From an uncultured Bacilli bacterium (GTDB lineage Bacteria; Bacillota_I; Bacilli_A; RF39; UBA660), in contig CAPZYV010000025.1 of the NCBI GenBank assembly GCA_948750805.1, positions 1-10,685 on the forward strand: 10,685 bases of DNA, read 5' to 3'. Positions 8,070 through 10,685 of this stretch are shown here, piece by piece (the first letter of the stretch is position 1; each line of letters begins with the position of its first letter). A model generated the notes under the pieces. The model was given only the letters and a program-made list of their open reading frames with translations, made no database searches and had not been told where the DNA came from. The position numbers and the translations under genes are program-made.

Positions 8070-8098
8070 ATTATATGCTATTATAAAAAATATGTCAA
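8070..8098 (-). promoter_or_regulatory. Consensus sigma-70/sigma-A promoter of arsR-cadA
   Basis: TTGACA (8098-8093), exactly 17 bases, then TATAAT (8075-8070): both hexamers are perfect. The transcription start should fall near 8063, inside the operator, giving a leader of about 35 bases. This is by far the strongest promoter in the window, as expected for a gene held off by a repressor. Confidence 0.9.
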
Positions 8099-8109
8099 TG
8101 TATTTTTAT

Positions 8110-8135
8110 ATAAAAGAAAAAATCCTTTCGGATTT
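8110..8135 (-). terminator. Rho-independent terminator of the lipoprotein gene, overlapping its stop codon
   Basis: Minus-strand 6-bp stem AAATCC/GGATTT (8135-8130 and 8125-8120) closed by a stable GAAA tetraloop and followed by TTTCTTTTA. The last two bases of the TAA stop (8136-8134) are the first bases of the stem. It isolates the upstream genes from the arsR promoter that begins 22 bases further on. Confidence 0.82.
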
Positions 8136-8853
8136 ATTTTCGATTAAAATCTACTAAAGATATTTTCCCATCTATTTTTACAAAAGTATAAGTATAAGTC
8201 ATTAAAGAATTCTTAATATCTTCATATTTTTTTGCTAAAACATCATTATATTCTTCAGGTGTAGAATATTCAAACCCACCTAATTCATCTAATTTATTTC
8301 TTTTATTTATTGCATCTTCATAACTACCATAAAGTGAAACTGGATCATCACCTTCACAACTATAATCAAAGATATATTTATAAACTGCTACATACTTACC
8401 ATTTTTTTCTTCAAAACTAATTAATTTTCGATATGCTTCTTTAGAAGCGCAAACTCCATGACCATCAAAAGTATTAATATATAATTCTTTTTGTTTATTA
8501 TATTCCCAAGCATCATGTTCACATGTAGTGATTTTGGCACTTCCTTTAACATTTTCGTGTTTTAAACCAAGAGAACTAACAGAAGTTGTTTTAAAAGCTT
8601 TCTCTACATCAATCTTTTTTACCTTTTCTAAGCTATAATAATCTAAATTAGTATTTTTAGCATATTTTTTGATAGCTAACGTTAATCTTTCATTATTCGT
8701 AATATCCTCAATTTTTTCTTTATTCCAAAGAACATATAATTCTTCTTCTACAATTGTCTCCATCTCTTTTTCTGAAATTTCCTCATATTTTTTCTTTTCA
8801 CCACACCCACATAAACACAATAACAATAAGCTTAATATAAATATTTTTTTCAT
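8134..8853 (-). CDS. Predicted lipoprotein of unknown function
   Basis: A 239-residue protein that I do not recognise. Residues 1-16 form a short signal peptide (MKK plus a Leu-rich core) ending in the lipobox L14-C15-G16-C17, so C17 should be lipid-modified and the protein anchored on the outer face of the membrane. The mature part is charged (KKKYEEISEKEME just after the anchor) and holds three more Cys, in TTCEHDAWEY, HGVCASKEAY and YSCEGDD, in the second half. Two of them could form a disulfide; this is inference. The last 80 residues alternate hydrophobic strands (KYVAVYKYIFDY, YTYTFVKIDGKISLVDF), suggesting a beta-sheet domain. The ATG is preceded by AAAGGTG (8868-8862), eight bases away. 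It lies 65 bases after the upstream unknown gene with no terminator between, so the two may be co-transcribed; a TTGACC at the intergenic start has no well-placed -10. Confidence 0.85.
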   Translation of the reverse strand: MKKIFILSLLLLCLCGCGEKKKYEEISEKEMETIVEEELYVLWNKEKIEDITNNERLTLAIKKYAKNTNLDYYSLEKVKKIDVEKAFKTTSVSSLGLKHENVKGSAKITTCEHDAWEYNKQKELYINTFDGHGVCASKEAYRKLISFEEKNGKYVAVYKYIFDYSCEGDDPVSLYGSYEDAINKRNKLDELGGFEYSTPEEYNDVLAKKYEDIKNSLMTYTYTFVKIDGKISLVDFNRK

Positions 8854-8918
8854 TTATTTCACACCTTTCTTTATTTTAAAATATCATAAAGTAGCCTTGG
8901 TCAAAACAATAATACTTT

Positions 8919-9653
8919 CTAATCGTTAAAAAATGTTAATTGATTATTATTTTTCTTTTGAGGCATAGTTCTAGTTCTTGCCATTTGGCGATTTGGAATT
9001 TTTATATTTACTAGATACACACAAAGACTAGCGATATACCAACTTTTATTTTGTGGGTTTGTAGCAATACTTTCACAGAAATCTTTTAGTTTAGTAAAAG
9101 TTTCAAGGTATTCATCTTTTTTTAATAAATTATTTAGTTCTTTTAAATAATAGTCTTTTATTTGATATAAAGTTTTATCAATATTTTCTCTAAAACTTTC
9201 CCCATCTAAAGATTCTTGAATTAGACTTAAACCATAATTATATTCTTCATAATTACTTTTAGTTTTTTGAGGTTCTAATAATTCCGGTAATTTTATAATA
9301 TCTTTATTATTTAAAATAAAAAGAATTTGGTCTAATAAATAAATTTCATAAACTCTAGCCAAAAAATCTTTAAAGTCACTAACTACAGCATAAAATCCCT
9401 GACCTTTTCTACTACTTGTAATTTGATACTTATGAGCTAACAAAGATATTCTATTCCAGGTTTCATTTACGTCAGTTTCAGTTAATATGCTCTCTGCTAA
9501 ATTTATATATGTTTTTAATTTTTTTAATATAGTCCAATCATTTATATAAGTGATATCACTAATTAATGCTTCCACTTCTTTTTCGCTTATTTTATCTAGA
9601 GATAATATATTACTTCTTAAAAAATTTAATGATTTAGATTCTATATCAACCAT
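8919..9653 (-). CDS. Hypothetical protein, 244 residues, mostly helical
   Basis: I do not recognise this protein and find no catalytic motif. No signal peptide or clear membrane segment is seen, so it is probably cytoplasmic. The composition (many Leu, Ile, Lys, Glu, regular heptad-like spacing in ILKKLKTYINLAESIL, DKTLYQIKDYYLKELNNLL and ETFTKLKDFCESIA) suggests an all-helical fold, perhaps with coiled coils. The C-terminus changes character to a basic, Asn/Gln-rich tail (RQMARTRTMPQKKNNNQ) ending in LTFFND; such a tail could contact nucleic acid or a partner, but this is speculation. The ATG has a good ribosome site, AAGGGTG (9665-9659), five bases upstream. It follows the parE terminator and may be the first gene of a two-gene unit with the lipoprotein. 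Base composition looks like that of its neighbours, so there is no sign of recent transfer. The stop is TAG. Confidence 0.82.
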   Translation of the reverse strand: MVDIESKSLNFLRSNILSLDKISEKEVEALISDITYINDWTILKKLKTYINLAESILTETDVNETWNRISLLAHKYQITSSRKGQGFYAVVSDFKDFLARVYEIYLLDQILFILNNKDIIKLPELLEPQKTKSNYEEYNYGLSLIQESLDGESFRENIDKTLYQIKDYYLKELNNLLKKDEYLETFTKLKDFCESIATNPQNKSWYIASLCVYLVNIKIPNRQMARTRTMPQKKNNNQLTFFND

Positions 9654-9701
9654 AACATCACCCTTATAAATAGTCTACCTAAAATAAGTAAAAAAGGCAA
9701 G

Positions 9702-9723
9702 AAAAAAAGAGCTAATTAGCTCT
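9702..9723 (-). terminator. Rho-independent terminator of parE, containing its stop codon
   Basis: The minus strand reads AGAGCT-AATT-AGCTCT (9723-9708), then TTTTTT CTTGCC and a second T-run. The 6-bp stem and loop contain the last three codons (Arg-Ala-Asn) and most of the TAG stop (9714-9712). It would end parE transcription before the unknown gene. Confidence 0.85.
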
Positions 9724-10685
9724 ATAATCATCTTCCATTGTAAATATAATATTTTCTTCAATCCACTCTTTTCGCGGTTCAACCTTATCACCCATTAAAA
9801 CATTTACTCTTTTTTCAGCTAAAGCAGCATCATAAATATTTACTCTTATTAAACTTCTAGTATCAGGATTCATAGTTGTATCCCATAACTCTTCTGCATT
9901 CATTTCACCTAAACCTTTATTTCTAGATATATCTGGTTTTCCTGAATTTTCAGAGACTATTTGAAATCTTTCTTCATCAGAATAAGCATAAAAATGTTTT
10001 TTACCATATTCTATTTTATATAAAGGCGGTCTTGCAATATAAAGCTTTCCCGCTTCAATTAAAGGTCTCATAAAGCGATAAAAGAAAGTAAGTAATAATA
10101 TTTGAATATGAGAGCCATCAACATCAGCATCGGTCATAATAATTACTTTGTCATAATTAGATTCTGTAGCATCAAAATCTCCACCTAGACCAGCACCAAT
10201 AGTATGAATAATTGTATTTATTTCTTCATTTTTTAAGATATCAGAAACGTTTGCTTTTTCAGCATTTATAACTTTACCACGAAGAGGAAGTATTGCTTGG
10301 AATTTACGATTTCTGCCACCTTTAGCAGAACCACCAGCTGAATCTCCTTCGACTAAGAATAACTCATTAATTTTAGGATTTTTAGTTGTAGCAGGTGCTA
10401 GTTTACCTGATAAATTCTTCTCTATTTTTTGCTTTCCTTTTCCATTTCGAGCTTCTTCACGAGCTTTTCTAGCCGCTTCACGAGCTAGTTTACTTTTACT
10501 TGCTTTATCAATTATATTTAAAGCAATTTCTTTATTTTCTTCCAAAAAGAATTTTAAATTTTCATAAGTTATAGCCTCAGTTACACTACGAGCTTCTGGT
10601 GTACCAAGTTTTCCTTTTGTTTGACCTTCAAATTGTAATAAATTCTCGGGAATTTTTAAATTAATAACCGCACTTAAACCTTCTC
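9712..10685 (-). CDS. parE: DNA topoisomerase IV subunit B (ParE), C-terminal 323 residues (5' end beyond window)
   Basis: ATPase subunit of topoisomerase IV, the partner of ParC. The open frame runs to the window edge with no stop, so the gene is cut off and not short; the family is usually about 640-650 residues, so about half is present. Seen from the edge: REGL-like start (EGLSAV), QFEGQTKGKLG, then the TOPRIM domain with EGDSAGGSA (Glu at visible residue 112) and DADVDGSHI (Asp at 185, 187 and 189), the Mg2+-binding acidic residues. PLRGKVINAEKA, RPPLYKI, YKGLGEMN-like NKGLGEMNAEELW and the final MEDDYRAN complete the subunit. PLRGKVIN and LLLTFFYRFMRPLIE favour ParE over GyrB, and a ParC gene on the same strand 4 kb downstream supports this, although DADVDGSHI also occurs in GyrB. 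ATP-binding and transducer domains lie outside the window. The last codons and the TAG lie inside a terminator hairpin. Confidence 0.92.
   Translation of the reverse strand, partial: EGLSAVINLKIPENLLQFEGQTKGKLGTPEARSVTEAITYENLKFFLEENKEIALNIIDKASKSKLAREAARKAREEARNGKGKQKIEKNLSGKLAPATTKNPKINELFLVEGDSAGGSAKGGRNRKFQAILPLRGKVINAEKANVSDILKNEEINTIIHTIGAGLGGDFDATESNYDKVIIMTDADVDGSHIQILLLTFFYRFMRPLIEAGKLYIARPPLYKIEYGKKHFYAYSDEERFQIVSENSGKPDISRNKGLGEMNAEELWDTTMNPDTRSLIRVNIYDAALAEKRVNVLMGDKVEPRKEWIEENIIFTMEDDYRAN

Noticed and set aside
8669..8929. Plus-strand open frame of 86 codons opposite the lipoprotein start
   Set aside because: Complement of the signal peptide and ribosome site of the lipoprotein gene; no independent support.
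9663..9692. Possible promoter TTTACT-18-TATAAG before the 244-residue protein
   Set aside because: The -10 overlaps the ribosome site of the gene and would give a transcript that lacks it; a chance match in AT-rich sequence is more likely.
10543..10545. TTG at 10545 as the start of the ParE frame
   Set aside because: The same frame continues to the window edge and upstream codons encode conserved ParE sequence (QFEGQTKGKLG), so the gene is truncated by the window, not started here.

Overview
The window is an AT-rich (by eye about 70% A+T or more), densely packed piece of bacterial chromosome in which every supported gene lies on the minus strand. Protein similarity and gene order point to a low-GC Firmicutes or Mollicutes-related lineage. 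UGG is the only Trp codon and no gene reads through UGA, so the code is standard and this is not a UGA=Trp mycoplasma. None of the eight visible stop codons is UGA (six UAA, two UAG).

In transcription order (right to left): the C-terminal half of parE (topoisomerase IV subunit B, 9712-10685, cut by the window edge) ends in a terminator. Next come a 244-residue protein of unknown function (8919-9653) and a 239-residue lipoprotein (8134-8853), which also ends in a terminator. A two-gene metal-resistance operon follows: an ArsR/SmtB-type sensor (7681-8028) overlapping a Cd2+/Zn2+ P1B-ATPase (5676-7697). It has a consensus promoter, a 12-2-12 operator and its own terminator. Then come parC (3090-5579) with a terminator, and a tight cluster of lepA (1191-2990), a small double helix-turn-helix protein (619-1191) and the N-terminal part of hemW (1-619).

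Functionally, parE and parC encode the two subunits of the chromosome-decatenating topoisomerase IV, but here about 4 kb and four unrelated genes separate them. The arsR-cadA pair is a self-contained metal-efflux module: the sensor should block its own promoter until Cd/Zn/Pb binds. LepA (EF4) and HemW are often adjacent in Firmicutes. Here a putative DNA-binding gene sits between them, with single-base TAATG overlaps on both sides, so the three genes are probably translationally coupled.

Most of the window is ordinary housekeeping. The features most worth a second look are the HTH gene inside the lepA-hemW pair, the split parE/parC locus, the very readable metal-responsive promoter, and the habit of placing stop codons inside terminator hairpins. 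I see no CRISPR array, tRNA, rRNA, insertion sequence or evident defence system, and no gene-free stretch longer than about 110 bases.
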